Below are positions 33,748 through 46,698 of a stretch of 64,000 nt of DNA, in pieces. Position 1 is the first letter of the stretch. The number at the start of each line of letters is the position of its first letter. The DNA comes from Pseudeuparius sepicola. Its lineage: Eukaryota; Arthropoda; Insecta; Coleoptera; Anthribidae. The stretch spans positions 133,297,373 through 133,361,372 of the forward strand of contig OY987299.1 of NCBI GenBank assembly GCA_963920635.1, in the 5' to 3' direction. The notes beneath the pieces were generated by a model. It was not told where the DNA came from and ran no database searches. It saw only the letters and a program-made list of their open reading frames with translations. Position numbers and translations under genes: made by a program.

Positions 33748-34758
33748 CAGCGTGTCCATTTACTATCCCCTTCTTCGATTGTGGCTATACTTTTAAAGAT
33801 AAAAAAAATCCGTTCGGGGGTTAAATGGAACGACCAGATTTTTTTATCGCAAATGAAGCCTATCAAAGTATAGTATACATCCCTACATTATTTCCGCTTC
33901 CATCTGCGGCGTTGCCAAGTTATAATTTTTTTAAGGTATTTTTTGCTAAATACCAACCCTTCATTAATATTGCTATATTTTTCTTGCGGCTTGATTTTTG
34001 CTCTTGAAACTTTGGTTGTGGATTTACACTTAACAATTTCTAAAACATTCACCAATTACGTAAATCATACTTATCAAGTCTTGTTTACAATAATTCATTT
34101 TGTGACAACTTTTTGCTGTTTGAAATTAAACAACGAACACAGAATACAAGCAGCAAATGAAATATTTACCAAATGTCAAACTAGAAACAAAACCATGGCC
34201 ACCTATGAGTTCTCCTAAAACGTTTAACTTTTTATAATTTAATATTCTATTGCAGGTGTAGTAGGTATACAAAAATATGGTAAACTACAGATTGTAACTG
34301 ATACTAACGCTTTTTTTATATGCAGCTTTTTAAATAAGTACAAGTTTGATTCCCGAGTAATTTGCATGTATGTAATAAGTAAAAAAGTTGCAAATTTGTG
34401 TAAATCCACAACCAAAGTTTCAAGAGCAAAAATCAAGCCGCAAGAAAAATATAGCAATATTAATGAAGGGTTGGTATTTAGCAAAAAATACCTTAAAAAA
34501 ATTATAACTTGGCAACGCCGCAGATGGAAGCGGAAATAATTTAGGGATGTATACTATACTTTGATAGGCTTCATTTGCGATAAAAAAGTCTGGTCGTTCC
34601 ATTTAAAAATTTTTATTTCTTTGTCTCCACACTTTTTTGGAACACCCTGTATATACCAAACTAATTTTAAAATGTGCTCCATCTCCCCTTATTTGGATCC
34701 CCCGAACGGATTTTTTTTATCCTGAAAAGTAAAAAGGGAATAGTAAATGGACACGCTG
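33748..34758. mobile_element. Foldback element beside the Tc1 transposon
   Basis: CAGCGTGTCCATTTACTATC and its complement, flanked by TA (33746-33747, 34759-34760). Arms of about 270 bp pair (GGAACGACCAGA; CCATCTGCGGCGTTGCCAAG; GAAACTTTGGTTGTGGATTT); the right arm holds about 100 extra bases (34607-34700). The loop, 34030-34395, shows no transposase. The Tc1 element begins 25 bp after its right end. Confidence 0.8.
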
Positions 34759-34783
34759 TATTCTATGATCCTTGTCAAACATA

Positions 34784-36307
34784 CACTCACCGGCACGAAA
34801 AACGGAGCACTTTTAAGTAATTTCTAATAACAATTGGGCGCTTTTTTTTTAAATAAAAACTTTTGTTACAATTTAAAAAATTAGAACGATAAACCCACAT
34901 TGGTGTTGTGGCAAAATGTCCTTAAATGAATCAAAACTTAAACGATTTTTGAGCAAAAACTAATGAGGAGCATTTTTAATAACGGGTATTACCCCCGCGA
35001 GCTCGAATGATTGCATGCATTCTCCGTGGCATGCCTAAAATCAAATGGCAAATGTCCTCTTGAGGAATAAGGTCCCATTCCTCTAAAAGAGCTTGTTTCA
35101 ACTGATTTATGGTTAAAGGAGCAGAAACACGACTTCGCATTCTTCGCCCAAGCATGTCCCAAACATGTTCAATCGGGTTCGCATCTGGACTTAACGCTGG
35201 CCACTCCAAAACAGGAATGTTTACATCATTTAAATACTGTTGAGTGATTCTTGCGGTATGAGGTCTGGCATTATCATGCATCAGAAGAAAGGTATTTCCA
35301 ATAAAATCAACATACGGGACAACAAAATCTTGGAGAATTTCATCAATGTACCTGGCAGCAGTTAAGGAGCCTCTTGGAACGATGTACAACTCAGTGTGTG
35401 CCTCCAGAGAAATTCCAGCCCACACCATTACTGAACCTCCTTGGTATCCTACTCTAGGACTGAAGGTACATTCTGCAAAACGCTCTTGTGGTCTTCGCCA
35501 TACTCTCTCGCGACCATCTGGAGATCGCAGGCTAAACCTGGACTCATCAGTAAATAAAATTCGCCCCCAATCATTTTCACCCCAGTGCTCATGATTTCTG
35601 GCAAACCGAAGTCGCGCAACACGATGACGCCTAAGAAGCTCTGGACCTGTTGCAGGTCTACGACTGGTAAGATTGGCTTCTGCAAGTCTTCGTCTAACTG
35701 TACGTTCGCTTACATTGGTATTCCGAACATGATGAAGTCTATTTCTGATTTCTACAGCTGTAGCACGACGATCTCGTAGACTTTGCAAGAGGATGAAGCG
35801 ATCATCATGAGCGTTAGTTTTTCGTTGGGGACCAGTTCCAGGTCGTCTGGTGTAAGCTCTAGTTTCCAAAAAACGTGTATAAATACGGTGCACAGTGCTA
35901 TTGGATACGGCATATTGTTGGGCAACATATCGCTCAGTTCTTCCGTCTTGAAGCAACGCAACAATAGCAGCCGCTGTTTCAGGATTAACAGCCATATTTT
36001 TACCTTAAATAAACGCAGTACAGCTTTGAACTGTTTCACTTCTTTAAACTCAGACTTGTCAAAACAATAAAAACAAAAGAAAAGTCATGGCCAACTAAGA
36101 CTTGTGTACTTTTTAATTTTTGGAAATTTTTATTCAAAACAGTCTAGTCTTGCTTTTCAAATAAACGTTTAATTGTTGTTAGATATTACTTAAAACATGT
36201 TGTTGTTTGCTTTTAACTTATTATAATAATAAACCATTGCAAAGTATTAAAATTTTACATTTTTTAAATAAAAACTATAAGTGCTCCGTTTTTCGGGCCG
36301 GTGAGTG
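34784..36307 (-). mobile_element. Complete Tc1-type transposon
   Basis: Terminal repeats of 29 bp starting CACTCACCGGCMCGAAAAAC, with one mismatch between ends, and flanking TA at 34782-34783 and 36308-36309. It holds one full-length transposase gene. About 1.52 kb, the usual size for Tc1 elements. Its last 118 bp form the start of every unit of the tandem array that follows. Confidence 0.9.
34976..35995 (-). CDS. Tc1 transposase, DD34E, apparently intact
   Basis: 339 residues from ATG to stop with no break. The first 115 residues contain two helix-turn-helix regions for terminal-repeat binding (AQQYAVSNSTVHRIYTRF; SERTVRRRLAEANLTSRR), joined by a GRPR-like basic linker (RRPGTGPQRKT, residues 50-60). 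The catalytic core has D150 in FTDESRFSL, D241 in LMHDNARPHTA and E276 in SPDANPIEHVWD; 34 residues separate the last two, the DD34E signature of Tc1 enzymes. The enzyme excises the element and inserts it at TA dinucleotides. Length is normal for the family. No promoter is obvious in the 312 bp between the ATG and the right end. Intact catalytic residues suggest recent arrival and possible activity. Confidence 0.93.
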   Translation of the reverse strand: MAVNPETAAAIVALLQDGRTERYVAQQYAVSNSTVHRIYTRFLETRAYTRRPGTGPQRKTNAHDDRFILLQSLRDRRATAVEIRNRLHHVRNTNVSERTVRRRLAEANLTSRRPATGPELLRRHRVARLRFARNHEHWGENDWGRILFTDESRFSLRSPDGRERVWRRPQERFAECTFSPRVGYQGGSVMVWAGISLEAHTELYIVPRGSLTAARYIDEILQDFVVPYVDFIGNTFLLMHDNARPHTARITQQYLNDVNIPVLEWPALSPDANPIEHVWDMLGRRMRSRVSAPLTINQLKQALLEEWDLIPQEDICHLILGMPRRMHAIIRARGGNTRY

Positions 36308-39300
36308 TATATACCTAGCAATACGACAGACGACGGAAAGAGATGAGTAGGTATTCGGTCTACGTGTGTAAGGCGTAAGGCCGCGACGACGCGAAGGTCG
36401 TTTCCCGTGCAGCATCGCCGACCGATATCGGCGATACACCGGCCGCACCGTACGACCGTCTCGCCCGCCGAATTCCGCCGGGGCCAGGGCGGTTCATTGG
36501 CCCGCAACCAGGAATGCGGAGTTCATTGGGGGGTTTGCATAAAGTGCAGCGCAGTTCGCACGGTGCGGCCGCCCGCCCGTCCGAATCCGAGCCTTTTCGC
36601 GGCGGGCGCTCCGCGCTCCTCGGGCCAGCGAAAGGGAATTCCGATAGCCGCGGCCGGACACTTTGTACCGAGGTAAAATAGGTAAGGTGGGTTTATCAGG
36701 GTGTCTACCAACCTGGAAAACCTGGAAATGTCGGGGAATTATTTTTGGTCAGGGAAAAGTCAGGGAAATCTATCAAATAACCTGGAAATTTGTGGTTTAA
36801 TAGATATAAAAATAGGCAATCTTTAATTCTTACAAAAACTAATCAAAATTATATCATATTCATTTTGATTCTACTCCACAGAGATCACATATTATGGTAT
36901 TTATTTATATGCGATCCCTGTGCTTCTACTATACTCCAAAGATTTAAAACATGTTGTTGTTTGCTTTTAACTTATTATAATAATAAACCATTGCAAAGTA
37001 TTAAAATTTTACATTTTTTAAATAAAAACTATAAGTGCTCCGTTTTTCGGGCCGGTGAGTGTATATACCTAGCAATACGACAGACGACGGAAAGAGATGA
37101 GTAGGTATTCGGTCTACGTGTGTAAGGCGTAAGGCCGCGACGACGCGAAGGTCGTTTCCCGTGCAGCATTGCCGACCGATATCGGCGATACACCGGTCGC
37201 ACCGCACGACCGTCTCGCCCGCCGAATTCCGCCGGGGCCGGGGCGGTTCATTGGCCCGCAACCAGGAATGCGGAGTTCATTAAGGGGTTTGCATAAAGTG
37301 CAGCGCAGTTCGCACGGTGCGGCCGCCCGCCCGTCCGAATCCGAGCCTTTTCGCGGCGGGCGCTCCGCGCTCCTCGGGCCAGCGAAAGGGAATTCCGATA
37401 GCCGCGGCCGGACACTTTGTACCGAGGTAAAATAGGTAAGGTGGGTTTATCAGGGTGTCTACCAACCTGGAAAACCTGGAAATGTCGGGGAATTATTTTT
37501 GGTCAGGGAAAAGTCAGGGAAATCTATCAAATAACCTGGAAATTTGTGGTTTAATAGATATAAAAATAGGCAATCTTTAATTCTTACAAAAACTAATCAA
37601 AATTATATCATATTCATTTTGATTCTACTCCACAGAGATCACATATTATGGTATTTATTTATATGCGATCCCTGTGCTTCTACTATACTCCAAAGATTTA
37701 AAACATGTTGTTGTTTGCTTTTAACTTATTATAATAATAAACCATTGCAAAGTATTAAAATTTTACATTTTTTAAATAAAAACTATAAGTGCTCCGTTTT
37801 TCGGGCCGGTGAGTGTATATACCTAGCAATACGACAGACGACGGAAAGAGATGAGTAGGTATTCGGTCTACGTGTGTAAGGCGTAAGGCCGCGACGACGC
37901 GAAGGTCGTTTCCCGTGCAGCATCGCCGACCGATATCGGCGATACACCGGCCGCACCGTACGACCGTCTCGCCCGCCGAATTCCGCCGGGGCCAGGGCGG
38001 TTCATTGGCCCGCAACCAGGAATGCGGAGTTCATTAAGGGGTTTGCATAAAGTGCAGCGCAGTTCGCACGGTGCGGCCGCCCGCCCGTCCGAATCCGAGC
38101 CTTTTCGCGGCGGGCGCTCCGCGCTCCTCGGGCCAGCGAAAGGGAATTCCGATAGCCGCGGCCGGACACTTTGTACCGAGGTAAAATAGGTAAGGTGGGT
38201 TTATCAGGGTGTCTACCAACCTGGAAAACCTGGAAATGTCGGGGAATTATTTTTGGTCAGGGAAAAGTCAGGGAAATCTATCAAATAACCTGGAAATTTG
38301 TGGTTTAATAGATATAAAAATAGGCAATCTTTAATTCTTACAAAAACTAATCAAAATTATATCATATTCATTTTGATTCTACTCCACAGAGATCACATAT
38401 TATGGTATTTATTTATATGCGATCCCTGTGCTTCTACTATACTCCAAAGATTTAAAACATGTTGTTGTTTGCTTTTAACTTATTATAATAATAAACCATT
38501 GCAAAGTATTAAAATTTTACATTTTTTAAATAAAAACTATAAGTGCTCCGTTTTTCGGGCCGGTGAGTGTATATACCTAGCAATACGACAGACGACGGAA
38601 AGAGATGAGTAGGTATTCGGTCTACGTGTGTAAGGCGTAAGGCCGCGACGACGCGAAGGTCGTTTCCCGTGCAGCATCGCCGACCGATATCGGCGATACA
38701 CCGGCCGCACCGTACGACCGTCTCGCCCGCCGAATTCCGCCGGGGCCAGGGCGGTTCATTGGCCCGCAACCAGGAATGCGGAGTTCATTGGGGGGTTTGC
38801 ATAAAGTGCAGCGCAGTTCGCACGGTGCGGCCGCCCGCCCGTCCGAATCCGAGCCTTTTCGCGGCGGGCGCTCCGCGCTCCTCGGGCCAGCGAAAGGGAA
38901 TTCCGATAGCCGCGGCCGGACACTTTGTACCGAGGTAAAAGAGGTAAGGTGGGTTTTCAAGGTGTCTACCAACCTGGAAAACCTGGAAATGTCGGGGAAT
39001 TATTTTTGGTCAGGGAAAAGTCAGGGAAATCTATCAAATAACCTGGAAATTTGTGGTTTAATAGATATAAAAATAGGAAATCTTTAATTCTTACAAAAAC
39101 TAATCAAAATTATATCATATTCATTTTGATTCTACTCCACAGAGATCACATATTATGGTATTTATTTATATGCGATCCCTGTGCTTCTACTATACTCCAA
39201 AGATTTAAAACATGTTGTTGTTTGCTTTTAACTTATTATAATAATAAACCATTGCAAAGTATTAAAATTTTACATTTTTTAAATAAAAACTATAAGTGCT

Positions 39301-42300
39301 CCGTTTTTCGGGCCGGTGAGTGTATATACCTAGCAATACGACAGACGACGGAAAGAGATGAGTAGGTATTCGGTCTACGTGTGTAAGGCGTAAGGCCGCG
39401 ACGACGCGAAGGTCGTTTCCCGTGCAGCATTGCCGACCGATATCGGCGATACACCGGTCGCACCGCACGACCGTCTCGCCCGCCGAATTCCGCCGGGGCC
39501 GGGGCGGTTCATTGGCCCGCAACCAGGAATGCGGAGTTCATTAAGGGGTTTGCATAAAGTGCAGCGCAGTTCGCACGGTGCGGCCGCCCGCCCGTCCGAA
39601 TCCGAGCCTTTTCGCGGCGGGCGCTCCGCGCTCCTCGGGCCAGCGAAAGGGAATTCCGATAGCCGCGGCCGGACACTTTGTACCGAGGTAAAATAGGTAA
39701 GGTGGGTTTATCAGGGTGTCTACCAACCTGGAAAACCTGGAAATGTCGGGGAATTATTTTTGGTCAGGGAAAAGTCAGGGAAATCTATCAAATAACCTGG
39801 AAATTTGTGGTTTAATAGATATAAAAATAGGCAATCTTTAATTCTTACAAAAACTAATCAAAATTATATCATATTCATTTTGATTCTACTCCACAGAGAT
39901 CACATATTATGGTATTTATTTATATGCGATCCCTGTGCTTCTACTATACTCCAAAGATTTAAAACATGTTGTTGTTTGCTTTTAACTTATTATAATAATA
40001 AACCATTGCAAAGTATTAAAATTTTACATTTTTTAAATAAAAACTATAAGTGCTCCGTTTTTCGGGCCGGTGAGTGTATATACCTAGCAATACGACAGAC
40101 GACGGAAAGAGATGAGTAGGTATTCGGTCTACGTGTGTAAGGCGTAAGGCCGCGACGACGCGAAGGTCGTTTCCCGTGCAGCATCGCCGACCGATATCGG
40201 CGATACACCGGCCGCACCGTACGACCGTCTCGCCCGCCGAATTCCGCCGGGGCCAGGGCGGTTCATTGGCCCGCAACCAGGAATGCGGAGTTCATTAAGG
40301 GGTTTGCATAAAGTGCAGCGCAGTTCGCACGGTGCGGCCGCCCGCCCGTCCGAATCCGAGCCTTTTCGCGGCGGGCGCTCCGCGCTCCTCGGGCCAGCGA
40401 AAGGGAATTCCGATAGCCGCGGCCGGACACTTTGTACCGAGGTAAAATAGGTAAGGTGGGTTTTCAGGGTGTCTACCAACCTGGAAAACCTGGAAATGTC
40501 GGGGAATTATTTTTGGTCAGGGAAAAGTCAGGGAAATCCATCAAATAACCTGGAAATTTGTGGTTTAATAGATATAAAAATAGGAAATCTTTAATTCTTA
40601 CAAAAACTAATCAAAATTATATCACATTCATTTTGATTCTACTCCACAGAGATCACATATTATGGTATTTATTTATATGCGATCCCTGTGCTTCTACTAT
40701 ACTCCAAAGATTTAAAACATGTTGTTGTTTGCTTTTAACTTATTATAATAATAAACCATTGCAAAGTATTAAAATTTTACATTTTTTAAATAAAAACTAT
40801 AAGTGCTCCGTTTTTCGGGCCGGTGAGTGTATATACCTAGCAATACGACAGACGACGGAAAGAGATGAGTAGGTATTCGGTCTACGTGTGTAAGGCGTAA
40901 GGCCGCGACGACGCGAAGGTCGTTTCCCGTGCAGCATCGCCGACCGATATCGGCGATACACCGGCCGCACCGTACGACCGTCTCGCCCGCCGAATTCCGC
41001 CGGGGCCAGGGCGGTTCATTGGCCCGCAACCAGGAATGCGGAGTTCATTAAGGGGTTTGCATAAAGTGCAGCGCAGTTCGCACGGTGCGGCCGCCCGCCC
41101 GTCCGAATCCGAGCCTTTTCGCGGCGGGCGCTCCGCGCTCCTCGGGCCAGCGAAAGGGAATTCCGATAGCCGCGGCCGGACACTTTGTACCGAGGTAAAA
41201 GAGGTAAGGTGGGTTTTCAAGGTGTCTACCAACCTGGAAAACCTGGAAATGTCGGGGAATTATTTTTGGTCAGGGAAAAGTCAGGGAAATCTATCAAATA
41301 ACCTGGAAATTTGTGGTTTAATAGATATAAAAATAGGAAATCTTTAATTCTTACAAAAACTAATCAAAATTATATCACATTCATTTTGATTCTACTCCAC
41401 AGAGATCACATATTATGGTATTTATTTATATGCGATCCCTGTGCTTCTACTATACTCCAAAGATTTAAAACATGTTGTTGTTTGCTTTTAACTTATTATA
41501 ATAATAAACCATTGCAAAGTATTAAAATTTTACATTTTTTAAATAAAAATTATAAGTGCTCCGTTTTTCGGGCCGGTGAGTGTATATACCTAGCAATACG
41601 ACAGACGACGGAAAGAGATGAGTAGGTATTCGGTCTACGTGTGTAAGGCGTAAGGCCGCGACGACGCGAAGGTCGTTTTCCGTGCAGCATCGCCGACCGA
41701 TATCGGCGATACACCGGCCGCACCGTACGACCGTCTCGCCCGCCGAATTCCGCCGGGGCCAGGGCGGTTCATTGGCCCGCAACCAGGAATGCGGAGTTCA
41801 TTAAGGGGTTTGCATAAAGTGCAGCGCAGTTCGCACGGTGCGGCCGCCCGCCCGTCCGAATCCGAGCCTTTTCGCGGCGGGCGCTCCGCGCTCCTCGGGC
41901 CAGCGAAAGGGAATTCCGATAGCCGCGGCCGGACACTTTGTACCGAGGTAAAATAGGTAAGGTGGGTTTTCAAGGTGTCTACCAACCTGGAAAACCTGGA
42001 AATGTCGGGGAATTATTTTTGGTCAGGGAAAAGTCAGGGAAATCTATCAAATAACCTGGAAATTTGTGGTTTAATAGATATAAAAATAGGAAATCTTTAA
42101 TTCTTACAAAAACTAATCAAAATTATATCATATTCATTTTGATTCTACTCCACAGAGATCACATATTATGGTATTTATTTATATGCGATCCCTGTGCTTC
42201 TACTATACTCCAAAGATTTAAAACATGTTGTTGTTTGCTTTTAACTTATTATAATAATAAACCATTGCAAAGTATTAAAATTTTACATTTTTTAAATAAA

Positions 42301-44477
42301 AATTATAAGTGCTCCGTTTTTCGGGCCGGTGAGTGTATATACCTAGCAATACGACAGACGACGGAAAGAGATGAGTAGGTATTCGGTCTACGTGTGTAAG
42401 GCGTAAGGCCGCGACGACGCGAAGGTCGTTTTCCGTGCAGCATCGCCGACCGATATCGGCGATACACCGGCCGCACCGTACGACCGTCTCGCCCGCCGAA
42501 TTCCGCCGGGGCCAGGGCGGTTCATTGGCCCGCAACCAGGAATGCGGAGTTCATTAAGGGGTTTGCATAAAGTGCAGCGCAGTTCGCACGGTGCGGCCGC
42601 CCGCCCGTCCGAATCCGAGCCTTTTCGCGGCGGGCGCTCCGCGCTCCTCGGGCCAGCGAAAGGGAATTCCGATAGCCGCGGCCGGACACTTTGTACCGAG
42701 GTAAAATAGGTAAGGTGGGTTTTCAAGGTGTCTACCAACCTGGAAAACCTGGAAATGTCGGGGAATTATTTTTGGTCAGGGAAAAGTCAGGGAAATCTAT
42801 CAAATAACCTGGAAATTTGTGGTTTAATAGATATAAAAATAGGAAATCTTTAATTCTTACAAAAACTAATCAAAATTATATCATATTCATTTTGATTCTA
42901 CTCCACAGAGATCACATATTATGGTATTTATTTATATGCGATCCCTGTGCTTCTACTATACTCCAAAGATTTAAAACATGTTGTTGTTTGCTTTTAACTT
43001 ATTATAATAATAAACCATTGCAAAGTATTAAAATTTTACATTTTTTAAATAAAAATTATAAGTGCTCCGTTTTTCGGGCCGGTGAGTGTATATACCTAGC
43101 AATACGACAGACGACGGAAAGAGATGAGTAGGTATTCGGTCTACGTGTGTAAGGCGTAAGGCCGCGACGACGCGAAGGTCGTTTTCCGTGCAGCATCGCC
43201 GACCGATATCGGCGATACACCGGCCGCACCGTACGACCGTCTCGCCCGCCGAATTCCGCCGGGGCCAGGGCGGTTCATTGGCCCGCAACCAGGAATGCGG
43301 AGTTCATTAAGGGGTTTGCATAAAGTGCAGCGCAGTTCGCACGGTGCGGCCGCCCGCCCGTCCGAATCCGAGCCTTTTCGCGGCGGGCGCTCCGCGCTCC
43401 TCGGGCCAGCGAAAGGGAATTCCGATAGCCGCGGCCGGACACTTTGTACCGAGGTAAAATAGGTAAGGTGGGTTTTCAGGGTGTCTACCAACCTGGAAAA
43501 CCTGGAAATGTCGGGGAATTATTTTTGGTCAGGGAAAAGTCAGGGAAATCTATCAAATAACCTGGAAATTTGTGGTTTAATAGATATAAAAATAGGAAAT
43601 CTTTAATTCTTACAAAAACTAATCAAAATTATATCACATTCATTTTGATTCTACTCCACAGAGATCACATATTATGGTATTTATTTATATGCGATCCCTG
43701 TGCTTCTACTATACTCCAAAGATTTAAAACATGTTGTTGTTTGCTTTTAACTTATTATAATAATAAACCATTGCAAAGTATTAAAATTTTACATTTTTTA
43801 AATAAAAATTATAAGTGCTCCGTTTTTCGGGCCGGTGAGTGTATATACCTAGCAATACGACAGACGACGGAAAGAGATGAGTAGGTATTCGGTCTACGTG
43901 TGTAAGGCGTAAGGCCGCGACGACGCGAAGGTCGTTTCCCGTGCAGCATCGCCGACCGATATCGGCGATACACCGGCCGCACCGTACGACCGTCTCGCCC
44001 GCCGAATTCCGCCGGGGCCAGGGCGGTTCATTGGCCCGCAACCAGGAATGCGGAGTTCATTGGGGGGTTTGCATAAAGTGCAGCGCAGTTCGCACGGTGC
44101 GGCCGCCCGCCCGTCCGAATCCGAGCCTTTTCGCGGCGGGCGCTCCGCGCTCCTCGGGCCAGCGAAAGGGAATTCCGATAGCCGCGGCCGGACACTTTGT
44201 ACCGAGGTAAAAGAGGTAAGGTGGGTTTATCAGGGTGTCTACCAACCTGGAAAACCTGGAAATGTCGGGGAATTATTTTTGGTCAGGGAAAAGTCAGGGA
44301 AATCCATCAAATAACCTGGAAATTTGTGGTTTAATAGATATAAAAATAGGAAATCTTTAATTCTTACAAAAACTAATCAAAATTATATCATATTCATTTT
44401 GATTCTACTCCACAGAGATCACATATTATGGTATTTATTTATATGCGATCCCTGTGCTTCTACTATACTCCAAAGAT
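36190..44477 (+). repeat. Young satellite: eleven tandem 753/754-bp units
   Basis: Units start at 36190, 36944, 37698, 38452, 39205, 39959, 40712, 41465, 42218, 42971 and 43724. Each has three parts: the right-terminal 118 bp of the Tc1 element including its inverted repeat, about 395 bp of CpG-rich DNA, and the left 240 bp of the 8-bp-TSD element. The unit joint is CCAAAGAT|TTAAAACATG. The first unit is continuous with the complete Tc1 element and the last with a complete 8-bp-TSD element, so both parents remain attached. Units differ at only about a dozen sites; the 1-bp length difference is TTTATCAGG versus TTTTCARGG. Reading frames recurring in each unit (86-116 codons) are by-products of the repeat. 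Confidence 0.95.
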
Positions 44478-46161
44478 AATCTAACTAAATAAGATTTTAC
44501 GAAGCTATTTATTTTTGTTTTGAAGGTTTTGAAGGTTTTTTATATGTTTTTTTATTTTGGAGAATGTGTAAAAGATATTTGTTTGTTTTATACGTGATTT
44601 TATATTTTTACAATAAATCGTATATCTTTATTTTTTACAGGGTGGCTCATTATAAATTGACACGCCATTGCTACTTTTTGAGGTTAGAAAAAAGTTTTTT
44701 TTACAAAAGTTATAGATACTAATACGAATTTTTTTGTGACACTATTGGACCTTATACAGTGTGTTCTACAAAGCCGTGGCAGACATAACTTATGTTTCTT
44801 TAAATGGAACATCTTGTATATTTTTGTTATATGTTCGCTCCAACCGTTCGTTCAGAACTAAGCCTTTTTTTGAGGGATTACTCCTTGGGTCATAGGAAAG
44901 ACAAATGCTAAATTATAGTAATAGCTGACAGTTTGCAAGTATATTCATGCTTTGGAAAACATAATGGGCTCTTTTAAGATTTCAGGGAAAATGAAGTAGG
45001 GAAATTGAGAGAAATAAGAAATTTTAAATAGTAACATAGGTAATAAACTTCGTCAAATTTATTGTTTGTTATTTAATTTTTTTGAAAGCGACAATGACAT
45101 TTAGAAAAAGGATATATTTTTATATGTTTTTGTGGGATTATTTAAAAAACATAATTTATTATGACAGACCGAAAAAATGTAGAAACACTGAAAAGTAGAA
45201 TTCGGGAAGAAATCCACATATTAAATACTGAACACAGCAATTTTATTGTTGCCCCAATAAACAGAAACTTAGTGGCAAATATCAATAAATTCATACGCAT
45301 ATCCTTTTTCTAAATGTTATTGTCGTTTTCAATAAAAATTAAATTTCGAACATTAAATCCAACGAAGTTTATTAACTATGTTACTTATTAATTAAAATTT
45401 CTCATTTCTCTCAATTTCCATTCTTAATTTTCTCTGAAAACTTAAAATAGCCCATTTTGTTTTCCAACGCGTGAATATACTTGCAAACTGTCAATAATTG
45501 TTACTATAATTTGGCCTTTGTCTTCCATGGCAACCTATGACACAAGGAGTAATCCCTCTCAAAAAAGGCTGTTCTGAACGAACGGTTGGAGCGAACATAT
45601 AACATACATGCTTCATTGGAATCGGAAAAATGCGTAGAAAATATACAAGGCGTTCCATTTAAAAAAACAAAAGTTATGTTTGCCACGGCTTTCTAGGACA
45701 CACTGTATAAGGTCCAATAGTGTCACAAAAAACGTTGTATTAGAATCTAAAAATTTTGTAACAAAACTTTTTTTCTAGCCTCAGAAACTATCAAGTTAAG
45801 GGGGGTGTCAATTTATACTGTACTTTATTAACCTCGTTAGCAGCAGTTTCTGCCAAAAAGTTGAAATTCCAAGCCACTTTATAACTTTCTTCGAAAACAT
45901 AATAGGACATAATTTGCACATTTATTTAATTAATGTCAGATGACATCACTAAAACTAATAGTCCGCTTTTGAATTTTTTTGTTAGTAAGCACGATCGTTC
46001 AGAGTAATTTCATCGCAGGGGATCTGTTGACTCTTCCATTTTATTCAAATTCGCATATTTATCTCAGTAGGTAGGTATTAGTCAGGGAATTTTTTGCTTT
46101 TTGGTCAGGGAAAACCTGAAAAAGTCAGGGAATTTTAAAAACTCGATTTGGTAGACACCCT
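44232..46161. mobile_element. 8-bp-TSD DNA element, copy 2
   Basis: Same ends as copy 1 (AGGGTGTCTACCAA), flanked by GGTTTATC (44224-44231) and GGTTTATA (46162-46169), 7 of 8 identical. It begins in the last satellite unit and is the only complete copy in the array. Like copy 1 it contains the inner foldback. The left 246 bp are the part repeated in the satellite. Confidence 0.8.
44638..45820. mobile_element. Foldback nested in copy 2, with transposase relic
   Basis: Counterpart of 10196-11319 with the same TA-flanked ends (44636-44637, 45821-45822). The loop near 45118-45290 encodes the same transposase fragment (begins YMFLWDYLKN) but with a frameshift in an A-run near 45172. Confidence 0.7.
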
Positions 46162-46169
46162 GGTTTATA

Positions 46170-46698
46170 CATCTTTCCACGAGGATGATATTAGTAATAG
46201 TAAGTAATAAGAATAACCTAAATATAGCGCAAAACGGACATCCGACCAGGGGAATAATTCGGCGGCCATTTTTAACCCTTAATGAGGCGGGAAATTTGAA
46301 ATAATTTACACGGGTGGGTTCCGCAAATAATGTAATGTACTGCTGGTTGTCATTTTGTACAAAAGAGAATTAATTTAATCGAAAGTACGACATAAGTCCA
46401 AGATTTTATTTATTTAAGTTATTAATGCATTGGGGAAACGAAGCAATTAACTAGGTAAAGAAAATATACAGCTACAATACATTATAAATAATTACTTATA
46501 AAAAACATGAAAATATTTTTGATTACCTAACGTTTTCATAACACTTCTAACAGAGCATATAAAACAACCAGCAGGATAACTTACTCTTGAGAAATCATCC
46601 GCAAATTCAATGACCTTGAGCCATATTGGGGGAATAAAAGTCAGAGGTGTAGTCGGGAAAATCAATTCAGAAATACAGAGTAGTATTAGTAAAGTATA
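46170..46698. other. Unique intron between elements
   Basis: AT-rich, no gene seen. It ends at the TA target of the next foldback. A stretch near 46380-46450 resembles 32390-32450 in inverted form (TAATGCATT..GGGGAAAC), probably another dispersed repeat. Confidence 0.35.

Noticed and set aside
36247..44314. Recurring 86-, 89-, 104- and 116-codon frames in each array unit
   Set aside because: They overlap on opposite strands, cross transposon ends and repeat only because the DNA unit repeats.
36190..44477. CRISPR-like or rDNA-spacer array
   Set aside because: The unit is 753 bp with no short repeat-spacer pattern, no rRNA, and a clear transposon origin; the genome is eukaryotic.
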